From NCBI RefSeq assembly GCF_050937815.1, contig NZ_JACDIJ010000001.1, positions 620,001 to 684,000 on the forward strand: a stretch of 64,000 nt of DNA. The letters are read 5' to 3'. Below, piece after piece: positions 33,923 to 43,146 of this stretch (within the stretch, counting starts at the first letter, position 1; each line of letters starts with the position of its first letter). The stretch is from Treponema_C sp050937815. Lineage in GTDB: Bacteria; Spirochaetota; Spirochaetia; Treponematales; Treponemataceae. The translations under genes and the position numbers were made by a program. The notes below the pieces were generated by a model. The model had not been told where the DNA came from. It was given only the letters and a program-made list of their open reading frames with translations, and did no database searches.

Positions 33923-35095
33923 ATGGAACGATCTTCTTTTGATATACGTATAGCGGAAAAATTAAACGAAAAAGCAATTACCGTACCGACCCCCGTACAA
34001 AAAGATGTTATACCCTTAATATACGAGGGCGTTAACTGCCTTTTCGAATCGGAAACGGGAACGGGAAAAACCCTTGCCTATTTACTGCCCTTGATTCAAC
34101 GTTTGTGTTTTGACGCTGACGATACCGATGAAACTTTGCGGCAAACAAAGCTGCTTATCGCAGCTCCGACAAAAGAATTGGCGTCTCAAATAAAAGCCGA
34201 ATTGAATTATTTTATACCCGAAGGCGGAAAAACACTGCTGTGCTTCGGAGGCTCGCCTCTAAAACGGCAAATTGAAGGCTTAAAAGAAAAACCCTTTGCC
34301 GTTATAGGTTCTCCGAACCGTTTGCTGGAACTTATCCGTCTTAAAAAAATAAAAACGGCACAAGTGGAAGCCGTTGTATTCGATGAAGCCGACAGGCTTT
34401 TGTCAAAAGAAATGAGCGACGAAAGCACCGTTTTATTGGAAAGTTTGCCCGCACACGTACAGTTTTGCGCATGTTCGGCAACCCTTCCGCTGCACATACA
34501 AAGCCGTTTAACCGAATTGTTGGAAGAAACCGGAATAGCTGAAGGAAAAAGAACACAAATACGCATCCTGCCCAAAGAAAACATATTAACAGAACAAATA
34601 ACTCACTGGGCATTTTATACGGAAAACCGTGATAAAAACGATACGCTCAGACGGTTTTTAGCCGCCGAAAATCCGGAAAAAGCTCTTATATTTTGTATAA
34701 ATGCCGAACAAACCGAACATACGGCCGAATATCTTTCGTTTAAACATGTCGATTGCTTTGCACTTCATGCCCGCACGGATAAAATAAAGCGCAAACAAGC
34801 TTTAGATAAATTCAAAAGCGGTTCGTGCAAAGTCCTTGTCACCAGCGACCTTGCGGCGCGCGGATTGGACATTAAGGGAATCACGCATGTTATCCAAATG
34901 GGTTTGTCCGAAAATCCCGATTTTTTTGTACACCGCGCAGGACGCACGGGAAGATCGGGAAATACGGGTATAAACGTTGTTATAGGCGATGAAAGCGATT
35001 TGCATTTGCTTGCACAATTTGAAAAAAAATTCGGCCTTATCATATACCCTAAAGATTTATATGAAGGAAAAGTTGTATCCGCCGACGACTGTTGA
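33923..35095 (+). CDS. DEAD-box RNA helicase
   Basis: 390 residues from ATG 33923; an in-frame ATG at 33902 would place the start upstream of the promoter. Q motif region (VPTPVQKDVIP), motif I SETGTGKT, Ia PTKELASQ, motif II FDEADR, motif III SAT, motif V VTSDLAARGLDI and motif VI HRAGRTGRSG are present. No C-terminal RNA-binding extension, so it is a minimal core helicase of the RhlE/CshA kind, probably for RNA remodelling. Confidence 0.93.
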   Translation: MERSSFDIRIAEKLNEKAITVPTPVQKDVIPLIYEGVNCLFESETGTGKTLAYLLPLIQRLCFDADDTDETLRQTKLLIAAPTKELASQIKAELNYFIPEGGKTLLCFGGSPLKRQIEGLKEKPFAVIGSPNRLLELIRLKKIKTAQVEAVVFDEADRLLSKEMSDESTVLLESLPAHVQFCACSATLPLHIQSRLTELLEETGIAEGKRTQIRILPKENILTEQITHWAFYTENRDKNDTLRRFLAAENPEKALIFCINAEQTEHTAEYLSFKHVDCFALHARTDKIKRKQALDKFKSGSCKVLVTSDLAARGLDIKGITHVIQMGLSENPDFFVHRAGRTGRSGNTGINVVIGDESDLHLLAQFEKKFGLIIYPKDLYEGKVVSADDC

Positions 35096-35282
35096 GTAAG
35101 CGGCGATAAAATCAAAATGCGGGCAAATGTAGCGGCAAAGATGCGGCAGCTCATAAAAAAACAGTACAGTTTTATGTTTTCTTTGTCTTATCAGTAAGTA
35201 CGGATACAGTACATTGACAGAGATTGCCCTCCGTGATAAAATTGTTGAATATATCATTTTTACTTATAAACAAGGATTTTAT

Positions 35283-36761
35283 ATGAAAAAAGAAGGTCAT
35301 AAACCTATTACTAAAACGCTTCTCTATATAGGTTCCGTAATTATACTTATTTTAGCGGCGGTATCTTTTATAGTAATTCCCGCAATGCTTCCCGGTGCTC
35401 AAGAAAAATTGCCGCCGCTGGGTTCATATAAGGGTAAAAAAATCGAATATGTCCAGGGTTCGTATTTTACGGAAGCGGTTGCCTATTATGATAATCTGCA
35501 AAAAGAGCGCATGTCCCGAGAAAATCTGCAAAATACGGCGGACGGGGATATGCTCAGTATTTTTATCCAAGCATTCCGCGATACGGTTATGACCCTTGCT
35601 ATTAGCGATGAAGTAAAAAAAAGCGGATATATTGTGCCGGAACCTCTTGTACAACGTGCAATGCTGCCTTATTTTTCCAACAGCAGCGGTACGTACTCGG
35701 CAAAGATTTTCCGCGACACTCCGAACAACCGCAAAATTGAAATCAGAAAACAAGTGGAAAATCAGCTTGTATACAGCCGTTATTCCGACGATATAAGCAA
35801 TCTTAAATCGTCAAATGCCGAAATACAGTTCATTGCGGACATGAATAAGGCCGCCCGTTCTTTTGACGCCGCATTTTTTTCTACGGCGGAATATCCGAAA
35901 GAAGAAGCGGCCGCTTTCGGCAAAAACAATCCCGAACTGTTTATAAAATATGATTTATCCGTTATCACCCTTGAAACCGAAAGCGAAGCAAAAAAACTTG
36001 CAAGCCGGCTTAAAAACAATGAACTGGTGTTTACCGATGCGCTAAGTGAATATTCGACAAAACAGTACAGCGACGATAAGGGTGCATTAAACAACAAATA
36101 TCATTACCAGCTCAAAAACATCGTCAAATCAGAAGATGCATTCAAAGAACTTACCGCCCTTGCACAAGGCGGAATAAGCGGGGCTATCGAAACGTCAAGC
36201 GGGTGGTCGATTTTTATGTGTACCGGAGCGGCTGAAAACGCTGATTTTGCAGACGCTTCAATGGCAAATCTCGTATATAATTATATGACGGTTTATGAAG
36301 CGGGTATTATAGAAGAATATTTTATAAACATTGCAAAGGATTTTTCGGCACAAGCTGCCGTACAGGGTTTTACCGAGGCGGCGCTTACATACAATGCACA
36401 AACGGCTGAAATTCCCCCATTCCCGATAAACTACGGTAATACGCAATTACTCGGTTCCATTGCTTTCGGTATTATTCCTCAATTAGCCGAAGCCCAATCA
36501 AATGAAAAGTTTTTGACAACCGCCTTTTCTTTGGCCGAAAAAGAAATCTCGGAACCTTTGGTTTTGGGACAAAATATAGTTGTTCTTCAACTCAAAAGCA
36601 TTGAAACCGACGAAAAAGTTTCATCGGAGCTTTTACAATATATATATCCCCGTTACACATCGCAAACAGATGCGGCAGCAGTACAGTCATTTTTTATGGC
36701 AAGTCCGCACTTAAAAAACAATGTATTTGATGTGTTTTTTAAGCATTTTATGGGTAATTAA
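35283..36761 (+). CDS. Membrane-anchored periplasmic folding factor, SurA/PpiD-like
   Basis: 492 residues from ATG 35283 (SD AAGGA). One N-terminal membrane segment (about 15-38), a SurA_N-like helical domain (PPLGSYKGKKIEYVQGSYF, YDNLQKERMS) and a central region resembling a parvulin PPIase domain (about 245-330: ALSEYSTKQYSDDKGALNNK, GWSIFMCTG), followed by helical segments. The active-site residues of parvulin are not all evident, so it may be a chaperone without isomerase activity. Confidence 0.8.
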   Translation: MKKEGHKPITKTLLYIGSVIILILAAVSFIVIPAMLPGAQEKLPPLGSYKGKKIEYVQGSYFTEAVAYYDNLQKERMSRENLQNTADGDMLSIFIQAFRDTVMTLAISDEVKKSGYIVPEPLVQRAMLPYFSNSSGTYSAKIFRDTPNNRKIEIRKQVENQLVYSRYSDDISNLKSSNAEIQFIADMNKAARSFDAAFFSTAEYPKEEAAAFGKNNPELFIKYDLSVITLETESEAKKLASRLKNNELVFTDALSEYSTKQYSDDKGALNNKYHYQLKNIVKSEDAFKELTALAQGGISGAIETSSGWSIFMCTGAAENADFADASMANLVYNYMTVYEAGIIEEYFINIAKDFSAQAAVQGFTEAALTYNAQTAEIPPFPINYGNTQLLGSIAFGIIPQLAEAQSNEKFLTTAFSLAEKEISEPLVLGQNIVVLQLKSIETDEKVSSELLQYIYPRYTSQTDAAAVQSFFMASPHLKNNVFDVFFKHFMGN

Positions 36762-36767
36762 AACTAG

Positions 36768-38522
36768 ATGTCCGGCAATGATACACCCTGTACGGTTGAA
36801 GCCCGTCAGGGTGTTTCCGTTTTATACCGCGGACGCTATTTGTTTTCGCGCTACGAGCCGCAAAAACCTCTGCAAAAGACACTCGAAACTTTTACAATAC
36901 TGCCTGAAAGCCTTGTACTTTGCCTTTCTCCCGTTTTACCTTTTACAGTCGATTTAATCCGCGAAAAAATAGAGAAGGAAGCCATTCCGGGCTGTTTTAT
37001 ATTGTGCGCGGAAACCGATCCCGTCCTTTACGATTTTTATATTAAGCAAAAACAAAACAGTTCCCCACCGAATCCCCCTATGCAGCACAGCCCCGTGCAA
37101 AAAGGCGGCGAAAAAAGCATAAGCTGTCCCGATGCGGTATGTCCGGATGCGGCCGTCCTTTTTAAAAAGGAAGAGGAAATAGCGCGTCTTTTGGACGGAG
37201 AAGATTTTTCGCCCCGGTATTCGGGAAGCCCTCTTCCCGCAATAGGCTTTTTTAGGCGGGTACTTGTATTGGAAGCTTCGGGTACGGCCGCACTGTATGC
37301 GGATTTTTATAAAGCGCTTTTTTCTTATGCGCAAAACAGTATCGCCGTTTTTTGGAAAAACAGAATGACCCTGGTGCGCTTGGGACGGCTTTTTTCCCGC
37401 AATGTTTTAAAAAATGCGGCCCGCATAGCGGCCCGCTCGGCATCTTCGGTTCCCTTAATTCCCGCTTCGCTAAACCGCCCCATTCTGGTCGCAGGAGCCG
37501 GTCCCTCTTTGGATGCCCTGATTCCTTTTATAAAACGTTATGCGCAAAAACTGTATATCATAGCCGTTGACGCGGCATTCCGTCCGCTTTACGACAAGGG
37601 CATAAGGCCGAATGCCCTTGTTACCGTTGAAAGTCAAGTTATAAGTCAGCGTTCTCTTATAGGAGCGCGCCGAAGCGGTATACCGATTATAGCCGACATG
37701 TGCGCAAGAAGCGCAAATCTGCGTATTACGGAAGGCAGTTTGTCCTTTTTTATCTCGGAGTATGCAAAACTTCCCCTTTTGGAGCGCATAAAAAAAGCGC
37801 TGCCGGAACTTCCGGTTTTTCCGCCCCTAGGTTCTGTGGGCTTGGCGGCCGTTGAAACCGCCCTCTTTTTACGTGCCGAAGGCACAAGCGTTTTTACCTG
37901 CGGCCTTGATTTTTCATACCCTGCGGGTGTAAGCCATTGCAAAGAAAGCCCCTCACAAAAAGAAGGACACGCAAGTTCCGGCCGCCTTATGCCGGCAGGA
38001 AATCCCGCCTCGGCCTTTAGGGACGGCGCTTTTTTTATAGAAGGAAAGGGCGGAACGCATCTCGCCTGTGATCCCGCCCTGCACTCCTACGCAGAGCTTT
38101 TTTCCGCCCGCTATAAAAATGCGGCGAACATCTACGACCTCTCCCTTTCGGGAGCAAAGACGGGCCTTCCTTTTTTAACGGAAAAAGAAGCGGGCGGTTT
38201 GATAGAAAGAGAGGCCGGCCGATTGCCGGAGCGCGCTGCGGATTGCCCGGCGGAAATCGGGGCAGCCTCCGTTGAAGCTTTTTATATAGAAGAAAAAAAA
38301 CGCCTCTATACACTGCGCGCCGCCCTTACCGGAGAATCGCCTCTGAGTACGGAAGCTTTAAAAGCCTTATTGGAAGAATGCAGTTATTTATATATCCATT
38401 TTCCCGACGGACATCGCGGACCCTCTTTATCGCAAAGTTTTTTAAACCGTGTCCGAAGCGAAATCGACATATTTATAAAAGATACGGAAGGTGCAGCCTC
38501 TCTCGCTTCTCTTGACGGATGA
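36768..38522 (+). CDS. DUF115/MptE-like protein (motility-associated factor family)
   Basis: 584 residues, starting 6 nt after the preceding gene without a clear ribosome site. The central block RPILVAGAGPSLDALIPFIK, IIAVDAAFRPLYDKGIRPN, LVTVESQ and GSVGLAAVETALFLRAEG matches the DUF115 domain, which in Campylobacter and spirochaetes belongs to motility accessory (Maf) factors linked to flagellin glycosylation, and in archaea to MptE. The N- and C-terminal thirds are less conserved. A flagellin-modifying role is inferred from the family. Confidence 0.82.
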   Translation: MSGNDTPCTVEARQGVSVLYRGRYLFSRYEPQKPLQKTLETFTILPESLVLCLSPVLPFTVDLIREKIEKEAIPGCFILCAETDPVLYDFYIKQKQNSSPPNPPMQHSPVQKGGEKSISCPDAVCPDAAVLFKKEEEIARLLDGEDFSPRYSGSPLPAIGFFRRVLVLEASGTAALYADFYKALFSYAQNSIAVFWKNRMTLVRLGRLFSRNVLKNAARIAARSASSVPLIPASLNRPILVAGAGPSLDALIPFIKRYAQKLYIIAVDAAFRPLYDKGIRPNALVTVESQVISQRSLIGARRSGIPIIADMCARSANLRITEGSLSFFISEYAKLPLLERIKKALPELPVFPPLGSVGLAAVETALFLRAEGTSVFTCGLDFSYPAGVSHCKESPSQKEGHASSGRLMPAGNPASAFRDGAFFIEGKGGTHLACDPALHSYAELFSARYKNAANIYDLSLSGAKTGLPFLTEKEAGGLIEREAGRLPERAADCPAEIGAASVEAFYIEEKKRLYTLRAALTGESPLSTEALKALLEECSYLYIHFPDGHRGPSLSQSFLNRVRSEIDIFIKDTEGAASLASLDG

Positions 38523-38557
38523 GAAGTCATAACGTACAATGATAAAAGGAGAATGGT

Positions 38558-38827
38558 ATGGCGGAAGCAGTACAAATCGAAAGGGTTGCAAAAAAAACGC
38601 AGGAACAAACGGCCGAAATATGTTTTCCCCGCCGCACATTGGCGAGAATAGATGCGCTTGCAAAACGTACTTCCCTCTCCAGAAATCTTCTTATAAATCA
38701 AGCCGTCGAACACAGCCTTGAAGACCTTGAAGACATCTATCTTGCAGAACAGGTGTTGGAAGAAATCAAAACGGGAAAGCAAAAAGTATACAGTCTTGAA
38801 GAAGTTGAAAAAGAATTGGGTTTATGA
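38558..38827 (+). CDS. Ribbon-helix-helix antitoxin-type protein (RelB/CopG-like)
   Basis: 89 residues, SD AAAGGAG. The middle part CFPRRTLARIDALAKRTSLSRNLLINQAVEHSLED is a ribbon-helix-helix DNA-binding motif; the acidic end (EEVEKELGL) would wrap the toxin. Its stop overlaps the toxin start by 4 nt, the standard antitoxin-toxin arrangement. The toxin is truncated, so it may now be only a repressor. Confidence 0.85.
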   Translation: MAEAVQIERVAKKTQEQTAEICFPRRTLARIDALAKRTSLSRNLLINQAVEHSLEDLEDIYLAEQVLEEIKTGKQKVYSLEEVEKELGL

Positions 38828-39114
38828 AAGTTCAACTCTCGGAGCAAGCAAAAAAGACACTGTCAAAGCTTGATAAACCGATTTCAAGAAAGATAACAAG
38901 CTATCTGCATGAAATTGAAAAACTTGCCGATCCCCGAAGCCGCGGTAAAGGTTTGACAGCGGACAAAACGGGATTATGGCGCTACGGTGCCGTTACACGT
39001 TTTATATCGAACAACGGTAAAGCGTTTTTGATTTTTATCAGCGTTTGCTCTTTTTGCAGCGTTCCCTCCGTTTCGGAACAGATAAGGTATTCATCCGCCG
39101 TATTAAAACCGTAG
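38824..39114 (+). pseudogene. RelE/ParE-family toxin, C-terminally truncated
   Basis: The first 53 residues are a normal RelE/ParE start (KVQLSEQAKKTLSKLDKPISRKI, EIEKLADPRSRGKGLTADKTGLWRY). After WRY the expected RVGDYRI core with its catalytic basic residues is missing; from about 38982 the frame runs through the antisense strand of the convergent gene for about 43 unrelated residues. The toxin has therefore lost its active-site half through a deletion or rearrangement at this boundary. Confidence 0.75.
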
Positions 39115-39944
39115 CCGAAAAGCAAGTGCATAACCGTATTTTTTTTCCGTTTTTGAAAACCGCACACATATACATCGTCCGCTTTTTTAAAGAATAGTAT
39201 CCGCTCGTTTTTTCGGGCAGGCGTCTTTATTTCGCTCACCTTTCCCGGCTTGTCGGTGCCGTCAAAAGAGAAAACATATAAAGCATTTTCGCGGGAAAAA
39301 TACATTTTTCGCTCATGTGCCGAAAAAGACAAATATCGGCCTTCGGCAAAAAACACCGCTTCCCCGTTTTTTAAAGAAGCGGCAAGAACATAATCCTTTT
39401 TACCGTAAAAATCACTGCCCGTTTCAAGCGAAAAAAACGCAACGCCGTTATCCGTATCGATTTCAAATTGTACAACCTTGTATCCCTGTTCGGTATACAC
39501 ATCCAAACAGGGAACGAAAACCGAAGAAAGAACGGCTTTATTTTGCCCGCTTCGCTTTACAATACAATTTTGCGCTTGTTTTTTTCCACACTCCAATGTA
39601 TACCAATTTCCGTCTTGAAAATATACCGCATCTATACGGGCTTCCTCATACCCAAGAGTATAGACTTCCTTCAATAAATGTGATTGTATATCGAAACGCA
39701 TAAAGGTGCAAAAATCAAAACCCGTATCGCGGACTGTAAAAAATATATCTTGACCTTCTATATGCGCATTTATAATCCAGCCATGTTCTGCCGGAAAAAG
39801 AGGGATTTTTTCAGTAACGGTACATCTTCTATGCTGTTCATTTGAAATACGGTACAGAGTAGTACCCGAAACGGCGTAAAAAAAATCTTCTGCAAACAAA
39901 AAACTAAAGAGCAGCAGGGGAATAATAACAAGAAATTTTTCCAT
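38982..39944 (-). CDS. Exported protein of unknown function, beta-propeller-like
   Basis: 320 residues with a signal peptide (MEKFLVIIPLLLFSFLFA). The rest consists of beta-strand repeats resembling a propeller (FYAVSGTTLYRISN, GQDIFFTVRDTG, GNWYTLECGKK, RKMYFSRENALYVFSFDG). No named family is recognised. Its 3' end coincides with the break point of the RelE-type toxin, so the gene or its end may have been brought here by rearrangement. The start has only a weak AAGAAG ribosome site. Confidence 0.75.
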   Translation of the reverse strand: MEKFLVIIPLLLFSFLFAEDFFYAVSGTTLYRISNEQHRRCTVTEKIPLFPAEHGWIINAHIEGQDIFFTVRDTGFDFCTFMRFDIQSHLLKEVYTLGYEEARIDAVYFQDGNWYTLECGKKQAQNCIVKRSGQNKAVLSSVFVPCLDVYTEQGYKVVQFEIDTDNGVAFFSLETGSDFYGKKDYVLAASLKNGEAVFFAEGRYLSFSAHERKMYFSRENALYVFSFDGTDKPGKVSEIKTPARKNERILFFKKADDVYVCGFQKRKKNTVMHLLFGYGFNTADEYLICSETEGTLQKEQTLIKIKNALPLFDIKRVTAP

Positions 39945-39959
39945 ACCGACTTCTTAATA

Positions 39960-40223
39960 TTATCCGAAAAGAGCTTGACGTAAAATACTGTTTATCCGTG
40001 TTTGATATATTTCTCCTTCCGCTTCTAAAGCTTCCAATATATCGGTATCTATCTTTATTGATATTGTTTTTTTTGTAGGAGAAGAAAGAGGAGGTCTCGG
40101 AAAAGCGGGCTTGAATTCTTTTAACTGCTCATCGGTAAATTCGGGAATATCTTCGTCATATACTATGGGGCTGTTTTTTATTTCATTAATTCTTTTATCC
40201 GTTAATTTTTTTGACATAATCAT
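39960..40223 (-). CDS. brnA: BrnA antitoxin
   Basis: 87 residues from ATG 40223 with SD AGGAGG six nt upstream; the longer frame upstream of this has no ribosome site. The BrnA pattern is clear: DEDIPEFTDEQLKEFKPAF, then the ribbon-helix-helix part KTISIKIDTDILEALEAEGEIYQTRINSILRQAL. It binds BrnT and represses the operon. Overlaps the end of brnT by 29 nt. Confidence 0.93.
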   Translation of the reverse strand: MIMSKKLTDKRINEIKNSPIVYDEDIPEFTDEQLKEFKPAFPRPPLSSPTKKTISIKIDTDILEALEAEGEIYQTRINSILRQALFG

Positions 40224-40512
40224 AGTATACCTCCTGCAATTTTTTTTCAGCCTTTCGTGCCGATATAATTCGTATGCGGTTATTTCGTTCCGTGTAATAA
40301 ACCACAATAACAAGGATACCGTTTAAACAACCGATACTATAAAATCTTTGTTCATTGTGAGAGTGGGTATCATCCTGTCTGGTCAGAAGATACGGATCAT
40401 TAAATATTTCGGTTATTTCATCAAAACCGAATCCGTGCTTCTTTATATTACTCTCATTTTTTTCCTTGTCCCACTCAAATAAAGTATCTTCGCTTATAAT
40501 TGTGGTTCCCAT
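40195..40512 (-). CDS. brnT: BrnT ribonuclease toxin
   Basis: 105 residues with the BrnT (RelE-fold) signature: FEWDKEKNESNIKKHGFGFDEITEIFNDP, the HSHNEQRFYSIG segment and the end IVVYYTERNNRIRIISARKAEKKL. Known members cleave RNA and stop growth. Toxin-first order, as in Brucella. All core motifs are intact, so this module is probably functional, unlike the two other modules in the window. Confidence 0.93.
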   Translation of the reverse strand: MGTTIISEDTLFEWDKEKNESNIKKHGFGFDEITEIFNDPYLLTRQDDTHSHNEQRFYSIGCLNGILVIVVYYTERNNRIRIISARKAEKKLQEVYYDYVKKING

Positions 40513-40567
40513 AGTAACCCGCCAATAAAAGCATACACCTTAATCCGCTTATCTGCAAGTTTAAAAA

Positions 40568-41026
40568 TTACTTTTCCGACTGGAGCACGTATTTTTTGGA
40601 AAAGGCGGTAATAAAGCGCACGCCGCATGAAAAAAGTGCAAAGCCCAACCCCGAATAAAAGGGGCCTATAAAGGCGGCCGGAAAAAGGTTTAATTTGCGG
40701 GAAACGATTCCGAAGCTCATCATGACAATCATAATGGTGTAAGACTTTAAATCGAAAAAAAGCCAAAAACAGGTGCGCTCATCGCTCATATCGCGGATAC
40801 GGCGGATGTGTTTATACACAAGTTTGCGGAAAATCATCAAATAAAAAAATAAAAATACGCCGATAAAGGCTAAAATCGAAACGGGGCTGCGCATTGTAAA
40901 AAAAAGCAAAAGCGGAAAGCCCGTTTTGCACACCATAAAACCGGCAAAAACCCACACAATGCCCGCTATAAGCGGAAGATAATTTTTCGGAATCATGAAA
41001 AGATTTTTATGTACCGTATTTTTCAT
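40568..41026 (-). CDS. Small integral membrane protein, unknown
   Basis: 152 residues with four probable membrane segments (about 18-35, 48-65, 90-106, 115-135). No family recognised. ATG 41026 overlaps the stop of the GH114-like gene (ATGA), so it is the third gene of the ROK-kinase operon. Confidence 0.75.
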   Translation of the reverse strand: MKNTVHKNLFMIPKNYLPLIAGIVWVFAGFMVCKTGFPLLLFFTMRSPVSILAFIGVFLFFYLMIFRKLVYKHIRRIRDMSDERTCFWLFFDLKSYTIMIVMMSFGIVSRKLNLFPAAFIGPFYSGLGFALFSCGVRFITAFSKKYVLQSEK

Positions 41027-42123
41027 TCTTTTTCCCCGTTTTCAAAATATTCAAAGGCGTCGACTATATCCAGATAAACACCGTCAAAGCCCGCATCAAG
41101 TATTTTTTGCAAATACGAGTTGTCGCCCTTGTAAATAATATCCTGCCATTCGGAATCACGGTAATCGACTTTAAAGTTTTCCTTCCATGCGGGATTTTCA
41201 CCCTTCAGCCATTCGGGAGCGGCACTGTCAAATTTTTCCGCAGATACACGGTCGGAATTCCGCCGGCTTTGCCGCAGCCCTTTGTTCCATTCATCCTTCC
41301 AATAATAGCGGTAGGATTCGGCTTCGCCTATGCTCATATAGGCGATAACTTTTCGGCGCGCACGGGATTTTTTATACTGCAGCGTTTTTACATCGCTTGA
41401 TTCAAGCGCCGTACCGTCGAAAAACAAATCGATTACAAAGGCGTCGTAGTCGGTTGCCGCAAGACAGCGGATAAAGTCGTCCTTTGAAGCAAAATTTTCG
41501 GGGTTGATAAGATACAAAAAGTTTTTCGCCTGCGCAATACGTTCTATACTTTCATCGTTTTTATTAAAAGGTTCGGCAGGGCGCGGCGGTATTGAACTTA
41601 AATCGCGCTTATTTGCCGCAAAAGAAATATAGCCGTTTTGCCGATTGAGTTTATACGAAGAATCGATAAAAGCGGGCGAAGTACAATAATCGACAACCAG
41701 CACCGCCTTGCCGTTTTGTACAAAAATATCGCACAGCGATTTTAAGCGCTTTGAAACGGGGCCGGGGGTGGGCTTATTGTCGGCGGTATAGCCGAAATAC
41801 AAGTCTTCCCTTCCCGTCCCCGCAATTGCGTTAAGATAATCGCTCATCACCGGAGAATCGGGCAGCCCGTCCGAAGTAATCAATTCCTGGGCGTTTTGCA
41901 CAATGAGCTCAAAGCCGGGATTCGTTTTGTGTGCCGCCTCAGCGATTGCGATAACAAAGTTCCGCATTTCGCTTCGCCAATCGACAGCCGGCTTTTCACC
42001 CGAAACGGCATACGAGCGCGCGGCCGCACGGGGAGACAGGGCCGCACAGGAAAAAAGCAGACAGATAAAAACACCGGCAAAAAGCTTTAAAATAAAAACT
42101 GCGGCTTTTCGGTCTTTTTTCAT
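41023..42123 (-). CDS. GH114-like (endo-alpha-1,4-polygalactosaminidase/TM1410 type) lipoprotein
   Basis: 366 residues, lipoprotein signal (lipobox LFSC). The TIM-barrel GH114 features are present: MRNFVIAIAEAAHKTNPGFELI, KAVLVVDYCTSP, KVIAYMSIGEAESYRYYWKDEW, and near the end GFDGVYLDIVDAFEYF with the probable catalytic Asp. Relatives cleave galactosaminogalactan-type polymers. Start overlaps the stop of the ROK kinase (ATGA). Together with the kinase this suggests release and use of a sugar, but the substrate is unproven. Confidence 0.83.
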   Translation of the reverse strand: MKKDRKAAVFILKLFAGVFICLLFSCAALSPRAAARSYAVSGEKPAVDWRSEMRNFVIAIAEAAHKTNPGFELIVQNAQELITSDGLPDSPVMSDYLNAIAGTGREDLYFGYTADNKPTPGPVSKRLKSLCDIFVQNGKAVLVVDYCTSPAFIDSSYKLNRQNGYISFAANKRDLSSIPPRPAEPFNKNDESIERIAQAKNFLYLINPENFASKDDFIRCLAATDYDAFVIDLFFDGTALESSDVKTLQYKKSRARRKVIAYMSIGEAESYRYYWKDEWNKGLRQSRRNSDRVSAEKFDSAAPEWLKGENPAWKENFKVDYRDSEWQDIIYKGDNSYLQKILDAGFDGVYLDIVDAFEYFENGEKE

Positions 42124-43109
42124 TTGTATGTACCGAGCAGGGCCGCTCCTACAACGCCCGCCTTATCCTGTAGTTTTCCCGCGCAAATAGAGGGTAAAGC
42201 CGTATTCGGACCGCGAAGACATTCTTTTTCTGCGATGCGGCGAAGGGGCTCAAGCAGTTTTTCACCTTCTTTACTTATGCCGCCTGAAAGCGTGATAATC
42301 TGGGGCTGAAAAATGCTTACGGCGTTTACGACACAGGCTGCAAGCGATTTTATATAATACTCAACAGTTTCGCAGGCGGCTTTATCCCCCTTGTCCGCAG
42401 CGCGGAACGCGGTTTTTCCCGAAACGTTTTCGAGGCTTCCGCCGGCTTCGCTCCACAAGGCGCTTTCGGGGTATTTTTGCATAAAATCGCGGGTGGTTTG
42501 CTTTAAGCCGCTTGCCGAAGCGTACATATTCACGCAGCCCTTTCTTCCGCAGGGGCAGTCGCGCCCGTCAAGTTCTATAACGGTGTGACCGAGTTCCCCC
42601 GCCAAACCGTTAGCGCCGCGGAAAATCTCGCCGTTTATAATAATGCCCGAGCCGATGCCCGTCCCTATCGTAATAGACACCAAATCGGTGTAGCACTGTA
42701 TGCCGAGCTTTTCGGGAGGCGTTTCCTTTCCCATGCCCGCAATAAATTCGCCCCATGCGGCGGCGTTTGCATCGTTTTCGACAAGTACGGGAAGCGAAAG
42801 TTTTTTTTCCAAATAATCTTTAATCGGAACGCCGTAAAAGCCCAAATTTGCCGCCGTTTCGACCGTTCCCGTTTTAACGTTTACAATACCGGGGGTTCCG
42901 ATTCCTACACGCGAAAAGCTTTTCGGCGAAAGGCCGGGAAGCGTTTTTAACACATCCTCTACCGATGCGGCGCAGTCGTCAAGGATTTTTTTCCAATCGC
43001 GGGGCAAAAGGGTGCGCCGCTCTACGGAAGCAATCACCTTGTAGCCGGCATCGAGGACGGCTGTTTTAATCATCGTTCCGCCCAAATCTATTCCCAAATA
43101 ATATTCCAT
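42120..43109 (-). CDS. ROK-family glucokinase
   Basis: 329 residues. ATP-binding GIDLGGTMIKTAVLD, sugar-binding GVGTPGIV-like segment (VGIGTPGIVNV), ENDANAAAWGE with catalytic Asp, and the ROK zinc motif CPCGRKGCVNMYASASGL. Would phosphorylate glucose or an amino sugar at C6. First gene of a three-gene overlapping operon. ATG 43109 has no ribosome site and lies 30 bp from the divergent cutC start. Confidence 0.92.
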   Translation of the reverse strand: MEYYLGIDLGGTMIKTAVLDAGYKVIASVERRTLLPRDWKKILDDCAASVEDVLKTLPGLSPKSFSRVGIGTPGIVNVKTGTVETAANLGFYGVPIKDYLEKKLSLPVLVENDANAAAWGEFIAGMGKETPPEKLGIQCYTDLVSITIGTGIGSGIIINGEIFRGANGLAGELGHTVIELDGRDCPCGRKGCVNMYASASGLKQTTRDFMQKYPESALWSEAGGSLENVSGKTAFRAADKGDKAACETVEYYIKSLAACVVNAVSIFQPQIITLSGGISKEGEKLLEPLRRIAEKECLRGPNTALPSICAGKLQDKAGVVGAALLGTYK

Positions 43110-43117
43110 ATCTTACT

Positions 43118-43146
43118 ATAATGTGCTATAATCGCTTCTATGTCAA
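43118..43146. promoter_or_regulatory. Overlapping divergent promoters of the ROK kinase and cutC (both leaderless type)
   Basis: Only 30 bp separate the two start codons. Plus strand: TG, one base, TATAAT (43124-43132), 7 nt, ATG 43140. Minus strand: TTGACA (43146 to 43141, inside the first codons of cutC), 17-nt spacer, CATTAT (43123 to 43118), 8 nt, ATG 43109. The two promoters overlap physically, so their use should be mutually exclusive. Confidence 0.65.
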
